From Defluviicoccus sp. (lineage in GTDB: Bacteria > Pseudomonadota > Alphaproteobacteria > MPNO01): 64,000 bases of DNA. Position numbers and translations under genes: made by a program. Positions within the stretch are counted from its first letter, which is position 1. Every line of letters begins with the position of its first letter. Positions 44,382 through 54,823 of the stretch are shown piece by piece. The notes under the pieces are model-generated. The model searched no databases. It was not told where the DNA came from and was given only the letters and a program-made list of their open reading frames with translations. The stretch lies in NCBI GenBank assembly GCA_022823775.1, contig JAJEHI010000072.1:31460-95459 (forward strand), read 5' to 3'.

Positions 44382-47300
44382 GTGAGTGTCGAGGGAGACG
44401 ACAAGTCCCGGACGATCCAAAAGCTGGCCGCCCGCGCGCGCCGGCGCAGGGGCGGCGGTGCCGACGCCGCGCGTTTCGCCGCACAGCTCTACGCCGATGT
44501 CGCGGAGGGCGATCTGTCGGGAGCGGACACGGGCGCGCTTCTGGGGAGCGCCGTGTCGACCTGGGACTGGCTCCGCGTTCGAAAGCGCGGGGAACCCAAG
44601 GTCCGGGTCTTCAACCCCGATGAGGAAGCCGACGGCTGGACGTCGCCTCACACGGTCGTCGACATCGTCAACGACGACATGCCGTTTCTCGTCGACTCGG
44701 TGACCGCGGAGATAAATCGGCAGAACCTCTCGATCCACCTGATCGCCCATCCGATCGTGCGGGTGGAGCGGGACCGGAGGGGGAGGCTGACGCGTTTATG
44801 CGAGACCGGGACGGACGCCGCCGTGTCCGAGTCGGTGATGCATTGCGAGATCACCGAGCTACGCCGGCCGGGCGCCATCGAGGCGCTGCGTGAAGGGCTG
44901 GAAGCCGTGCTCGGAGATGTCCGCGCGGCGGTCGAGGACACGGAAGCGATGCGGCACCGTCTCGCCGATGCCGTCGCCCGGCTGGACGAGGACCCACCGC
45001 CGGCCGTGGAAGACGAGGTCGCCGAGGCCCGGTCGTTTCTGCGCTGGCTGGCAGACGGCACTTTCACCTTCATCGGCTACCGCGAGCATGGTTTCGCCAT
45101 GAAAGGCGGGCGGACGAGGCTGACCCCGGCGGGCACCGACGGGCTCGGGATCCTGCGCGATCCGTCGCGCAGCGTGCTCGCCGGCTGGGAGGACGGCGCG
45201 GCTCCGCCGGAGGCCGCCTCCTATCGCGACGGGGCGCATCTGGTCTCGGTCTCCAAGGCGAACGGCCGTTCGCCGGTCCACCGGGCGGTCCATCTCGACA
45301 CGGTGATGGTAAAGACGTTCGGCCGGGGCGGACGGGTTTCCGGGGTTCGGATTTTCGTCGGCCTCTTCACCCCGTCCGTCCATCGCCGGAGCCTCGCGGA
45401 GATTCCCATCCTCGCCCGCAAGTCCGAGACCGTGATCGCGCGTTCGGGTTTCCCGCCCGACAGCCATAACGGCATGGCGCTGCTCCAGGTCCTCGAATCC
45501 CTGCCCCGCAGCGACCTGTTCCAGTACTCCGACGAAGATCTCTTCGAGACCGCGCTGGGGATCCTCCAGATCCGGGGAAGCCAGAGGGTCGCGCTGTTCG
45601 CCAGGCGCGACGCGTTCAACCGGTTCGTCTCCTGCCTGATCTACATCCCGAGGGAGCGCTATACCTCGCGGCTGCGCGCGACGATGCGGAGGATCGTCGA
45701 AGACGGTCTCGGCGCCCGTGCCTCGGTGTTCTACGTCCAGGTCTCCGACGAGGCCCATGCGAGGCTGCAATTCATCGTTCCCACCTTGCCCGGCGTGCCG
45801 CTCGAATTCGATCGCGAGGCCGTCGAACGCCGGCTCGCCGAGGCCGCGCACGACTGGCGGGACGCGCTGCGCCGGGCGTTGACGGAGACTCGCGGGGAAG
45901 CCGAAGGGCTGGAGATCCACGACCTATACAAGGATGCCTTTCCGGCCGGCTATCGCGAGCGGTACGGCGCCGAGGACGCGCTGACCGATATCGGCAAGAT
46001 CGACACCGCGATCCGCACCGGTGCGGTCGCCACGGACCTTTACCGTCCGCCGGGCCTCGACGAATCGCGGGTGCATTTCAGGGTTTACCACCCGGACGAG
46101 CAGCTGCCGCTGTCCGATGTCCTGCCGATGCTGGAGAACATGGGTCTCCGTGTCATAGGCGAGGCCGGCCACCGGATCGTCCGCGGGGACAGCGACCGGC
46201 GGGTCTGGCTCCACAATTTCGACATGCGGACGAAGGACGGGCGAACGGTCGACCTCTGCCGTGTGAAGGAGAATTTCGAGGCCCAGTTCGTCGGCGTCTG
46301 GCAGGGCGAGATCGAGAACGACGGCCTCAACGCGCTGGTACTCGCGACCGGGCTCGACTGGCGCAGGATCGCCGTGCTCCGCGCCTATTGCAAATATCTG
46401 CGTCAGGCCGCGATCCCGTTCAGTCAGGCCTACATGGAGGCGACGCTGCTCGCGAACCCGGAGATCGCGCGGGCGATCTTCGCGTTGTTCGAGGCGACGT
46501 TCGATCCCGACCTCGCCCCCGGCGCCGACGGCGTGCCGAACGCCCGGCGCCGGGCCCGCATGTCCCGCATCCGCAACCGGATCGGAACCGCGCTCGATGC
46601 GGTGGAGAGCCTGGACCAGGATCGCATTCTCAGGCGCTTCCTCAACCTGGTGGAGGCGACGCTGAGGACCAACCGCTACCAGGTCGGCGCCGATGGCCGG
46701 CCGAAACCGTACTTGTCCTTCAAGATCGACCCGCGCGCCGTCGACGATCTCCCTCAACCGAGGCCCATGGCGGAGGTTTTCGTCTATTCCCCGCGTATGG
46801 AGGCGATCCATTTGCGTGGCGGCAGGATCGCGCGCGGCGGCATCCGCTGGTCGGACCGGCCCGAGGACTTCCGCACCGAAATCCTCGGCCTGATGAAGGC
46901 CCAGATGACCAAGAACGCGGTCATCGTTCCGACCGGCTCCAAGGGCGGCTTCGTCGTCAAGCGCCCGCCGGTGGCGGATGCCGGCCGCGACGCCCTGCTG
47001 GAAGAGGGCATCGCCTGCTACCGGACGATGATATCGGGCCTGCTCGACCTGACCGACAACATTACGCCGGACGGCGTGGTTCATCCCGACCGGGTCGTCC
47101 GGCGCGACGGCGACGATCCTTACCTCGTCGCCGCGGCCGACAAGGGAACCGCGACGTTCTCCGACATCGCGAACGACGTTGCGCGCGGTTACGGCTTTTG
47201 GCTCGACGACGCCTTCGCCTCCGGCGGCTCGGTCGGCTACGACCACAAGGGCATGGGCATCACCGCCCGCGGCGCCTGGGAGTCCGTCAAGCGTCATTTC

Positions 47301-49235
47301 CGCGAGATGGGCATCGACATCCAGGCGGAGGAATTCACCTGCGTCGGCATCGGCGACATGAGCGGCGATGTGTTCGGCAACGGCATGCAGCTGTCCGCCC
47401 ATACGAAGCTCGTCGGCGCTTTCAACCACCTGCACATCTTCGTCGACCCCGACCCCGACCCAGCCGCGAGCCTGGCCGAACGGAGGCGCCTGTTCGACAT
47501 GCCGCGCAGCGCGTGGTCCGATTACGATCCGAAGCTGATCTCCACGGGCGGCGGGGTATTCGAGCGCGGCGCCAAATCGATCGCGGTGACGCCCGGGATG
47601 CGCCGCGCGTTCGACCTGCCGCCGCGCGACAGCCTGACGCCGAACGAGCTGATCCGGGCGATGCTCGGGGCACCGGTGGATCTTCTCTGGTTCGGCGGCA
47701 TCGGTACCTATGTCAAGGCTCCCGGCGAGACGCACCAGGAGGTCGGCGATCGCGTCAACGACCCGGTGCGGGTGGATGCGGACCGGCTCCGCTGCCGCGT
47801 CGTCGGCGAGGGCGCCAATCTCGGGTTTACCCAGCGCGGGCGCATCGCCTACGCGTTTGCCGGCGGACGGATCAACGCCGACTTCATCGACAACTCGGGC
47901 GGGGTGTCGACGTCGGACCGCGAGGTCAACATCAAGATTCTGCTTGGCGAAGCGCTTGCATCCGGAAGGCTGTCACGCGACGAGCGCGACCGGCTGCTCG
48001 CCGAAATGACCGACGAAGTCGCGGTTCAGGTGCTGGGGGACAATTACCGCCAGAGCATGGCGCTGACGCATTTCGAGAGCGAGGGACCCCGGCTGATCGG
48101 GGAGGCCTCCCGGCTGATGCGCGCGCTCGAACGGCAGGGCGATCTGGACCGCGGGTTCGAATTCCTGCCCGACGAGGAGGCTCTGAACGAGCGAGCGGCG
48201 GCCGGGCTCGGTCTTGCCCGGCCCGAGCTCGCGGTGCTCCTCTCATATGCCAAGCTGGCGCTCTTCGACGAAGTCCTCGCGAGCGATATCCCCGACGATC
48301 CGTCCATGGTGCGGGACGTCGCCAACTATTTCCCCGGACCGATCCGCGCCAGGTTCGGCGACCTCATCCCCCATCACCGGCTGCGCCGCGAAATCACCGC
48401 CACCTATGTGGCGAACAGTACCGTCAACCGCGCCGGCCCGACCTTCGCGCGCGAGGTCGCGGAGGAGGCCGACGCCGCGCCGGCCGAGGCGGTCAAGGCG
48501 TATCTGATCGGTCGTACCGTCTTCGGGCTGTCGCGTTTGTGGCGCGAGATCGAGGCGCTGGACAACAAGGTGGGCGCGGACATCCAGACGCGGCTCAATC
48601 TCGACATCCTGCGGCTACTGAAGCGAAGCGCGATCTGGCTGTTGCGGAACGTGCCCGGGCCGCTCGGGATCGCTTCGACGACAGAGCGATTCCAGACGGG
48701 AATAGAGGCGCTTTCCGGCGGGCTTCCCGGTTTCGTTCCGGAAGAGACCGCCGCACGGATCGGGCGCGAGGTGCAACGCGCCGTGGAAGCCGGCGTCCCC
48801 TCGCCGCTCGCACGCGAGGTCGCGAGCCTGGCGACGCTTTATTCGGGCCTGGACATCGTCAGCATCGCCGCCGACGGCCGCCGGGCTGTCGAAGAGGTCG
48901 CCCGGGTCTATTTCGGCCTCGGTCACAGGCTCGGCCTGGACTGGTTGCGGCGTTCCGCTTCGGCATTACCCGCGGAGACGGAGTGGCAGTCGAGGGCCGC
49001 CGCTTCGATCGTCGACGACCTTTACGTCCAGCAGCGCGCGTTGACCGTCCATGTCGTGGAACGCGGGGGTTCCGGCCCGGACGCCGCCGCCGCGACCGAA
49101 CGCTGGCGCAAGGCCAACGACCGGTCCGTCACCCGCGCCGAGAGCGTCGTGGCCGACCTGCGCATAGCCGGAAACGCCGACCTCGCGATGCTGACCGTCG
49201 CCGCCCGGGAGATCAGGGCCCTCGCGGAGCGGTAG
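44382..49235 (+). CDS. gdh: NAD-specific glutamate dehydrogenase, large (about 180 kDa) type
   Basis: A 1617-residue protein of the GDH-2/L180 family. The long N-terminal region contains ACT-like domains (MPFLVDSVTAEINRQNLSIH near residue 105). The catalytic core includes GGIRWSDRPEDFRTEILGL and VPTGSKGGFVVK near residue 850, then KGMGITARGAWESVKRHF, CVGIGDMSGDVFGNGM and NSGGVSTSDREVNIK. It deaminates glutamate to 2-oxoglutarate and ammonia with NAD, mainly in amino-acid catabolism. The start is GTG 44382 behind GGGAGGA. It is monocistronic and ends 4 bases from the convergent cupin gene. Confidence 0.95.
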   Translation: MSVEGDDKSRTIQKLAARARRRRGGGADAARFAAQLYADVAEGDLSGADTGALLGSAVSTWDWLRVRKRGEPKVRVFNPDEEADGWTSPHTVVDIVNDDMPFLVDSVTAEINRQNLSIHLIAHPIVRVERDRRGRLTRLCETGTDAAVSESVMHCEITELRRPGAIEALREGLEAVLGDVRAAVEDTEAMRHRLADAVARLDEDPPPAVEDEVAEARSFLRWLADGTFTFIGYREHGFAMKGGRTRLTPAGTDGLGILRDPSRSVLAGWEDGAAPPEAASYRDGAHLVSVSKANGRSPVHRAVHLDTVMVKTFGRGGRVSGVRIFVGLFTPSVHRRSLAEIPILARKSETVIARSGFPPDSHNGMALLQVLESLPRSDLFQYSDEDLFETALGILQIRGSQRVALFARRDAFNRFVSCLIYIPRERYTSRLRATMRRIVEDGLGARASVFYVQVSDEAHARLQFIVPTLPGVPLEFDREAVERRLAEAAHDWRDALRRALTETRGEAEGLEIHDLYKDAFPAGYRERYGAEDALTDIGKIDTAIRTGAVATDLYRPPGLDESRVHFRVYHPDEQLPLSDVLPMLENMGLRVIGEAGHRIVRGDSDRRVWLHNFDMRTKDGRTVDLCRVKENFEAQFVGVWQGEIENDGLNALVLATGLDWRRIAVLRAYCKYLRQAAIPFSQAYMEATLLANPEIARAIFALFEATFDPDLAPGADGVPNARRRARMSRIRNRIGTALDAVESLDQDRILRRFLNLVEATLRTNRYQVGADGRPKPYLSFKIDPRAVDDLPQPRPMAEVFVYSPRMEAIHLRGGRIARGGIRWSDRPEDFRTEILGLMKAQMTKNAVIVPTGSKGGFVVKRPPVADAGRDALLEEGIACYRTMISGLLDLTDNITPDGVVHPDRVVRRDGDDPYLVAAADKGTATFSDIANDVARGYGFWLDDAFASGGSVGYDHKGMGITARGAWESVKRHFREMGIDIQAEEFTCVGIGDMSGDVFGNGMQLSAHTKLVGAFNHLHIFVDPDPDPAASLAERRRLFDMPRSAWSDYDPKLISTGGGVFERGAKSIAVTPGMRRAFDLPPRDSLTPNELIRAMLGAPVDLLWFGGIGTYVKAPGETHQEVGDRVNDPVRVDADRLRCRVVGEGANLGFTQRGRIAYAFAGGRINADFIDNSGGVSTSDREVNIKILLGEALASGRLSRDERDRLLAEMTDEVAVQVLGDNYRQSMALTHFESEGPRLIGEASRLMRALERQGDLDRGFEFLPDEEALNERAAAGLGLARPELAVLLSYAKLALFDEVLASDIPDDPSMVRDVANYFPGPIRARFGDLIPHHRLRREITATYVANSTVNRAGPTFAREVAEEADAAPAEAVKAYLIGRTVFGLSRLWREIEALDNKVGADIQTRLNLDILRLLKRSAIWLLRNVPGPLGIASTTERFQTGIEALSGGLPGFVPEETAARIGREVQRAVEAGVPSPLAREVASLATLYSGLDIVSIAADGRRAVEEVARVYFGLGHRLGLDWLRRSASALPAETEWQSRAAASIVDDLYVQQRALTVHVVERGGSGPDAAAATERWRKANDRSVTRAESVVADLRIAGNADLAMLTVAAREIRALAER

Positions 49236-49239
49236 AGGC

Positions 49240-49782
49240 CTAACTCGCGATCTGCGGGCCCATCCGATTGACCGCGCCGGTGTCGACGTTGAAGGCGATC
49301 CGGTTGATCTCGTCGAGGTTGGTTCCCGTCACCCGAACGAAACGCGCGTCGTCGGGATAGTCGATGGAATGGATCTTGCCGTCGGCGTAGATCCCCGCCT
49401 GCCCCGGCATCAGGCGATATTTCTTCTCCTGCCTGACTTCGCCGTGGCCGGGGTCGGAGCCGTCGTCGAGGCGCTCCCACTCGGTCATGTCGGTGTGTTT
49501 GGTCGCCTGGCCGTAGATCGCCCAGGACGCGCCGTGGTCGTGCGGCGGCGAAACCCGGGCCTCGGCGTTGATATGGGCCAGTACCTGGAAGCCGAGGTCG
49601 GGGTCGTCATGGAGCACGTGGACGCCGCGCTCGACCTGCGGCCCGCAATACTCTTCGACGAATTCGGGCACCTGAAGCAGCCGTTCTAGATCGCGGCGGA
49701 CCCTCTCGCGGCCGTCGGGGCCGGGGTCTTCGCCGAGATGCGTGCGACAGTCCCGACAGAATTCCTCAAGCGTATACGCCAT
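49240..49782 (-). CDS. Cysteine-dioxygenase-like cupin protein
   Basis: A 180-residue single-domain cupin related to cysteine dioxygenase type I/3-mercaptopropionate dioxygenases. Iron-ligand histidines are suggested by PPHDHGASWAIYG and a later His in DGKIHSIDYPDD. The N-terminal helix region (LEEFCRDCRTHLG) also fits the group. Start ATG 49782 with GGAGGG upstream; a 13-residue longer start is less likely. Such enzymes oxidise thiols to sulfinates, but short bacterial members often lack proven substrates. It is convergent with gdh. Confidence 0.7.
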   Translation of the reverse strand: MAYTLEEFCRDCRTHLGEDPGPDGRERVRRDLERLLQVPEFVEEYCGPQVERGVHVLHDDPDLGFQVLAHINAEARVSPPHDHGASWAIYGQATKHTDMTEWERLDDGSDPGHGEVRQEKKYRLMPGQAGIYADGKIHSIDYPDDARFVRVTGTNLDEINRIAFNVDTGAVNRMGPQIAS

Positions 49783-49861
49783 GGATCGTGCTCCCTCCGT
49801 GTGCGGCGGCATCTGCGACATATCCTGCCACAGGGGCCGGCGAGGGTGCTAGTCTCCGGCC

Positions 49862-51145
49862 ATGGCCTCCGTTCCCCAGAGCGACCGCCCGCCCGCCGGA
49901 AGGCGGGCGCAGATCGCATGGTGCTTTTACGACTGGGCGAATTCGGGCTTCCCCACGGTCATCGTCACCTTCGTCTTCGCGGCCTATTTCTCGCGCGCCG
50001 TGGCGGACGACCCGATCGAGGGGACCGCCGCCTGGGGCCATGCGCTCGCGGTCTCCGGCGTTCTGATCGCCGTGCTCAGCCCGATCCTGGGTTCGATCGC
50101 CGACCGTAGCGGGCGGCGCAAGCCCTGGCTCGGCGTCTTCGCGGCGATCACCGTCGTGGCGACCGCGTTCCTTTGGGATACGCGTCCCGACCCGGCCGAC
50201 ATGCTGTGGGCGCTCTTCTTCTTCGTCATCGCCAACACCGCGTTCGAAATCGGCAACGTGTTCTACAACGCGATGCTTCCCGGCCTGGTGCCCAAGGAGC
50301 GGATCGGGCGGCTGTCCGGCTGGAGCTGGGGCCTCGGCTATATGGGAGGCCTCGCCTGTCTCGGTCTCTTGCTGATCCTCTTCGTCCAGGCCGAGCGCCC
50401 GCTGTTCGGGCTCGACAAGGAGGAAGCCGAGCACATCCGCATCGTGGGCCCCATGGTGGCGCTCTGGTTCGCGGTCTTCGCCATCCCCACCTTCCTCTGG
50501 GTCCCCGACGAAGCCGGGGTCCGGATCCGGGCGGGCGAGGCCATTCGCGCCGGCCTCGCCCAGCTGGTCTCCACGCTGCGCGAGATCAGGCGGCACGCCA
50601 ACATCGCGCGGTTCCTGCTCGCGCGCCTGTTCTACGTCGACGGCATGAACACCATGTTTGCGTTCGGCGGGATCTACGCCGCCGGCACGTTCGGAATGTC
50701 GTTCGAGGAGATCATCCAGTTCGGCATCGCCCTCAACGTGACCGCGGGTCTCGGCGCGGCGGGCTTCGCCTGGCTCGACGACCGCATCGGATCCAAGCAG
50801 ACCGTCCAGATCGGGATCGTCGGGCTGATCCTGTTCGGCGTGCCGCTTCTGGTGGTCGAGAGCAAGACCGCGTTCTGGCTCCTCGCGCTGCCGCTCGGGG
50901 TCTTCATGGGGCCGGTCCAGGCGGCGAGCCGGTCGCTGATGGCGCATCTCGCCCCGGCCGAGCTGCGGACCGAGATGTTCGGTCTCTACGCGCTGTCCGG
51001 AAAGGTGACCTCTTTCGCCGGACCCGCGGTCCTCGCCTGGGCGACGCTCGCCTTCGAATCGCAGCGCGCCGGCATGACCACGATCATCGCCTTTTTCGCG
51101 GTCGGGCTCGTGCTGATGGCCTTCGTGGCGGCGCCCAGGCGTTAG
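49862..51145 (+). CDS. MFS transporter, UMF1 (YxiO/Atg22-like) family
   Basis: A 427-residue polytopic membrane protein with about 12 hydrophobic segments. The first segment, WCFYDWANSGFPTVIVTFVFA in outline, is the family hallmark (YDWANS). DRSGRRKPWLGVFA between helices 2 and 3 is the MFS loop, and FEIGNVFYNAMLPGLVPKE is also typical. Substrates of bacterial members are mostly unknown. It is divergent from the cupin gene and convergent with purH. Confidence 0.88.
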   Translation: MASVPQSDRPPAGRRAQIAWCFYDWANSGFPTVIVTFVFAAYFSRAVADDPIEGTAAWGHALAVSGVLIAVLSPILGSIADRSGRRKPWLGVFAAITVVATAFLWDTRPDPADMLWALFFFVIANTAFEIGNVFYNAMLPGLVPKERIGRLSGWSWGLGYMGGLACLGLLLILFVQAERPLFGLDKEEAEHIRIVGPMVALWFAVFAIPTFLWVPDEAGVRIRAGEAIRAGLAQLVSTLREIRRHANIARFLLARLFYVDGMNTMFAFGGIYAAGTFGMSFEEIIQFGIALNVTAGLGAAGFAWLDDRIGSKQTVQIGIVGLILFGVPLLVVESKTAFWLLALPLGVFMGPVQAASRSLMAHLAPAELRTEMFGLYALSGKVTSFAGPAVLAWATLAFESQRAGMTTIIAFFAVGLVLMAFVAAPRR

Positions 51146-51157
51146 GAGACCGCTCGG

Positions 51158-52744
51158 TCAGTGGCGGAAATGCCGCCTGCCGGTGAAGACCATCGCGATA
51201 CCGCGCTCGTCGGCGGCCGCGATCACTTCGTCGTCGCGGATCGAGCCGCCCGGCTGGATCATCGCCGTCGCGCCGGCCTCCGCGGCGGCGATCAGCCCGT
51301 CGGCGAAGGGCAGGAACGCGTCCGAGGCCGCGACCGATCCGACCGTGGCGGGCTTTGTTTCCCCGGCCTCGCGCGCGACGTCGGCTGCCTTGAGGGCCGC
51401 GATGCGGGTCGAATCGACCCGGCTCATCTGGCCCGCTCCGATACCCGCGGTCGCCCCGTCCCGGGCGAACACGATGGCGTTCGACTTGACGTGCTTGGCC
51501 ACCGCGAATGCGAAGCGCAGATCGCGCCGTTCGCGGTCGGTCGGCGCGCGCTTCGTCACCACGCGCGCCTCGGCGGAGTCGGGAAACGAGGCGTCCCGGT
51601 CCTGTACGAGCAGCCCGCCGGCGATCGAACGGACGGCGAGCCCGGGAGCCGCGGGATCGGGCATCGCGCCCGCCGCCAGCACGCGGATATTGGGTTTCGT
51701 CGCGAACACCGCGCGCGCGTCCTCGTCGATACCGGGCGCGATGACCACCTCCACGAAGATATCGGTAATGGCGCGCGCGGCCTCCGCGTCGATCGAACGG
51801 TTGGCGGCGACCACGCCGCCGAAGGCGCTCACCGGATCGCTGGCGAAAGCCCGCGCATAGGCTCCGGCGAGCGTGTCGCCGACCGCGACGCCGCAAGGGT
51901 TGGCGTGTTTGACGATGGCGATGGCCGGGCGGTCGAATTCCGCGACCAGCTCGAATGCCGCGTCGGCGTCGCCGAGATTGTTGTAGCTGAGCGCCTTGCC
52001 CTGGATCGGGGCGGCGGAAGTTGCGCCGGGCCGTGCGGGCCAGGCGCGGTAGAAGGCCGCCTCCTGGTGCGGGTTTTCGCCGTAGCGCAGAACCTCGGCG
52101 CGGGTTCCGCCGAATGCGATCCGGCGGGGAAACGGGATGTCGACGTCGCGGGCGAACCATTGCGAGATCGCCGCGTCGTAGGCGGCCGTCCTCGCGTAGG
52201 CCGCGGCGGCGAGGCACCTGCGGAAGTCGAGTCCGGTCCGGCCGTCGTTCTCCGCAAGTTGGCGCAGGATTCCGGCGTAGTCCTCCGGGTCGGTGGCGAC
52301 GACGACGAAATCGTGGTTCTTGGCCGCCGCGCGGATCAGCGCGGGTCCGCCAATGTCGATCTGCTCGACCGCCTCGTCGCGGTCCGCGCCGCCGGCGACG
52401 GTTTCCTCGAACGGGTAGAGGTTAACGACCACGAGGTCGATGGGCTCGATCCGGTTGGCCTCCATCGCCTCGCGGTGGGCGGCGAGGTCGCGCCGGGCGA
52501 GGATGCCGCCATGGATCGCGGGATGCAGCGTCTTGACCCGCCCGTCCATCATTTCCGGGCAGCCGGTGAGGTCGGAAACGTCTTTCGCTTCGAGCCCCGC
52601 GTCGGCGAGCGCCCGCGCGGTGCCGCCGCTCGCCACCAGCGCGATGCCGCGTTCGGCCAGCGCCGAGGCGAATTCCACCAGCCCCGTCTTGTCGGAAACC
52701 GAGAACAGCGCCCGCTTCACCGGTACCCTATCGCTATCGCTCAT
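51158..52744 (-). CDS. purH: Bifunctional AICAR transformylase/IMP cyclohydrolase
   Basis: A 528-residue PurH. The N-terminal IMP cyclohydrolase domain begins [17 protein letters not shown], followed by [24 protein letters not shown]. The transformylase domain carries [23 protein letters not shown], and [26 protein letters not shown] in parts. It ends [10 protein letters not shown]...[17 protein letters not shown], as expected. It catalyses the last two steps of de novo IMP synthesis. ATG 52744 follows GGCAGGGAG and overlaps the 3' end of kdsC by 11 bases. Confidence 0.96.
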   Translation of the reverse strand: MSDSDRVPVKRALFSVSDKTGLVEFASALAERGIALVASGGTARALADAGLEAKDVSDLTGCPEMMDGRVKTLHPAIHGGILARRDLAAHREAMEANRIEPIDLVVVNLYPFEETVAGGADRDEAVEQIDIGGPALIRAAAKNHDFVVVATDPEDYAGILRQLAENDGRTGLDFRRCLAAAAYARTAAYDAAISQWFARDVDIPFPRRIAFGGTRAEVLRYGENPHQEAAFYRAWPARPGATSAAPIQGKALSYNNLGDADAAFELVAEFDRPAIAIVKHANPCGVAVGDTLAGAYARAFASDPVSAFGGVVAANRSIDAEAARAITDIFVEVVIAPGIDEDARAVFATKPNIRVLAAGAMPDPAAPGLAVRSIAGGLLVQDRDASFPDSAEARVVTKRAPTDRERRDLRFAFAVAKHVKSNAIVFARDGATAGIGAGQMSRVDSTRIAALKAADVAREAGETKPATVGSVAASDAFLPFADGLIAAAEAGATAMIQPGGSIRDDEVIAAADERGIAMVFTGRRHFRH

Positions 52745-53255
52745 CCTCACTCCCTGCCCTGTCCCGCGCGCGCCCGTCCAGCAGCCATTCCGCGAATTCC
52801 CGCACCGCGCCCTCGCCGCCGCCGCGTCCGGTCGTGTAGCGGGCCACCGCGCGGACCGCCGGAACCGCGTTGGGGACCGTCGCGGATAGCCCGACCGCCT
52901 CCAGCACCGGCAAGTCGTTGAGATCGTCGCCCATATGGGCCACCGCGTCGAAGCCGATGCCGAGGCGTTCGCACAGCCCGGCGAGCGCTTCCAGCTTATC
53001 GCCGACCCCGACGAGGCAATGGGGAACGCCGAGCACCTCGGCGCGGCGCTCGATGGCCGCCGTCCGGCTCGCGGTGACGAAGGCGACCTCCAGCCCGGCC
53101 TCGATCAGCATGCGGATACCCACCCCGTCATGGACGTGGAAGGCGCGCCACTGCCGCCCGTCCTCGCCGTAATAGAGCGTTCCGTCGGTCATCACCCCGT
53201 CGCAGTCGAGGCTGACCAGCCGGACGCGCTCGCGGATGTCGGCTTCGCCGTTCAT
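52734..53255 (-). CDS. kdsC: 3-deoxy-D-manno-octulosonate 8-phosphate phosphatase
   Basis: A 173-residue HAD-superfamily phosphatase of the KdsC type. The nucleophile motif is [15 protein letters not shown] (D17 and D19), and motif II is FVTASRT. The segment [18 protein letters not shown] supplies the metal-binding aspartates, with no cap insertion, as in KdsC. It releases phosphate from KDO-8-P in lipopolysaccharide synthesis. It overlaps kdsB by 4 bases and purH by 11 bases. The conserved catalytic Lys of motif III may correspond to GDKLEAL. Confidence 0.9.
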   Translation of the reverse strand: MNGEADIRERVRLVSLDCDGVMTDGTLYYGEDGRQWRAFHVHDGVGIRMLIEAGLEVAFVTASRTAAIERRAEVLGVPHCLVGVGDKLEALAGLCERLGIGFDAVAHMGDDLNDLPVLEAVGLSATVPNAVPAVRAVARYTTGRGGGEGAVREFAEWLLDGRARDRAGSEDER

Positions 53256-54001
53256 CGCCCGCCCCTTGCCGCGAGGGCCGCTTCGACCAGCGCCACGTCT
53301 TCGGGCCGGTCGACGCCGATCGACCCCGGCGCCACCGGCGCGCAGGCGATCCGCTCGCCATGCTCGAGAACGCGGATCAGCTCGATGCTTTCCGCGCGCT
53401 CGACCGGCCCGCGTTCCCAGACCTGGAACCTCGCAAGCGCCGCCGCTGTAAAGGCGAACATGCCGACATGGATCCTTCGCGGCGTGGATTCGGCGAAATC
53501 GAGCGGCACCGGCAGCCGGGTGAACATCATCACGCACCGGTCGAGACCGGGCACCAGGTGGACGACCGAGCTGTCGGCGCACTGCTCCGGCGACGCTTTT
53601 TCCAGATAGCAGGTCGAGACCTCGATCCCGCTATCGCGGACACGCTGGAGCGCCTCGACCACGACATCGATGCTGGCGGGATCGATCAACGGCTCGTCGC
53701 CCTGGACGTTGACGTAGATTCCGGCGGGCCGCCGCCCGGCGACCTCGGCGAGCCGGTCGGTCCCGGTGGCGTGGCTCGCGGCCGTCATCTCGCAATCGAT
53801 GCCGTTCTCGCGGCAAACCTGCGCGATCCGCTCGTCGTCGGTCGCGACCACGACATGGTCCACGGTCTTCGCCTGTCTCGCGCGTTCCCACACCCGGACC
53901 ACCATCGGGGTTCCCGCGATCCTGGCGAGCGGCTTGCCCGGGAAACGGGTCGAGGCATAGCGCGCCGGGATGACGGCGAGGACGGGCAGGCTGCCGGCCA
54001 T
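53252..54001 (-). CDS. kdsB: 3-deoxy-manno-octulosonate cytidylyltransferase
   Basis: A 249-residue CMP-KDO synthetase. The N-terminal IPARYASTRFPGKPLA nucleotide-binding motif, VVVATDDERI, SHATGTDRLAEV, and NVQGDEPLIDPASID are diagnostic. It activates KDO with CTP for transfer to lipid A. It is the first gene of the minus-strand kdsB-kdsC-purH group, coupled by an ATGA overlap to kdsC. The presence of both KDO genes indicates a lipopolysaccharide-bearing outer membrane. Confidence 0.96.
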   Translation of the reverse strand: MAGSLPVLAVIPARYASTRFPGKPLARIAGTPMVVRVWERARQAKTVDHVVVATDDERIAQVCRENGIDCEMTAASHATGTDRLAEVAGRRPAGIYVNVQGDEPLIDPASIDVVVEALQRVRDSGIEVSTCYLEKASPEQCADSSVVHLVPGLDRCVMMFTRLPVPLDFAESTPRRIHVGMFAFTAAALARFQVWERGPVERAESIELIRVLEHGERIACAPVAPGSIGVDRPEDVALVEAALAARGGR

Positions 54002-54081
54002 GGCGAGGGGGTCCTTGCGGGATCGGTCGCGGCCGAGAATAGTCCCGCCGGTGTGGAAGCGCGAGGGTACAGCAACAGCCG

Positions 54082-54756
54082 ATGACCGAAACCGTAGTCT
54101 TCGACCTCGACGGAACGCTCGTCGACACGCTGCCGGATATCGAGGCGGCGGCGAATGCGGCGCTCGCCGCGGAAGGGCGCCGCGCGCTGACGAGCGAGGA
54201 GGTGCGTCAGCTGATCGGCAGCGGCGGCCGGGTGCTCATGAGGAACGCCTTCCGGGCGACCGGCGAACCGGCGTCGGAGGCGCGGATCGACGCCGCTTTC
54301 GCCGCCTATATCGCTGCTTACGAAGAGGCGCCCGTGGCGGGCAGCACTCCGTTTCCAGGGGTGCACGCGGCGCTCGAAGGACTCTCGGCTCGCGGAACGC
54401 GGCTCTCGGTTTGCACCAACAAGCCGGGACACCTGGCGGAGCTGGTGCTGGAGACTTTCGGTCTTGCGGGCTATTTCGCGGGCGTCGTCGCGGGCGACAC
54501 GCTTCCCGTCAGGAAACCCGATCCCGGTCCATTGCTCGAGGCGGTCGCGCGGGCCGGCGGGGCGGGGCGCCCGGCGGCGATGGTCGGCGACAGCCAGATC
54601 GACGCCGACGCCGCCCGCGCCGCCGCCATCCCGTTCGTCGCGGTCAGCTTCGGCTACAGCCCGGTGCCGGCGGCGGCGCTCGGCGCGGACGCGGTGATCG
54701 ACGGTTTCGATACGCTAGGGGCGGCGCTCGACGGACTCCACGGAACCCGGCCATAG
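54082..54756 (+). CDS. gph: Phosphoglycolate phosphatase-like HAD hydrolase
   Basis: A 224-residue HAD phosphatase with the nucleophile motif [18 protein letters not shown] (D8, D10). It has an alpha-helical cap, [14 protein letters not shown] as motif II, a Lys in [12 protein letters not shown], and [15 protein letters not shown] as the metal-binding segment. Length and motifs fit Gph, which removes phosphate from 2-phosphoglycolate; other phosphosugars cannot be excluded. It is divergent from kdsB with an 80-base gap. Confidence 0.85.
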   Translation: MTETVVFDLDGTLVDTLPDIEAAANAALAAEGRRALTSEEVRQLIGSGGRVLMRNAFRATGEPASEARIDAAFAAYIAAYEEAPVAGSTPFPGVHAALEGLSARGTRLSVCTNKPGHLAELVLETFGLAGYFAGVVAGDTLPVRKPDPGPLLEAVARAGGAGRPAAMVGDSQIDADAARAAAIPFVAVSFGYSPVPAAALGADAVIDGFDTLGAALDGLHGTRP

Positions 54757-54823
54757 CCCGGGTTGGTCGGTTGCCGCCGCGGACCTATCTTCAAGGGGCG
54801 CCGCCCGCCATGGAGGGGATGAC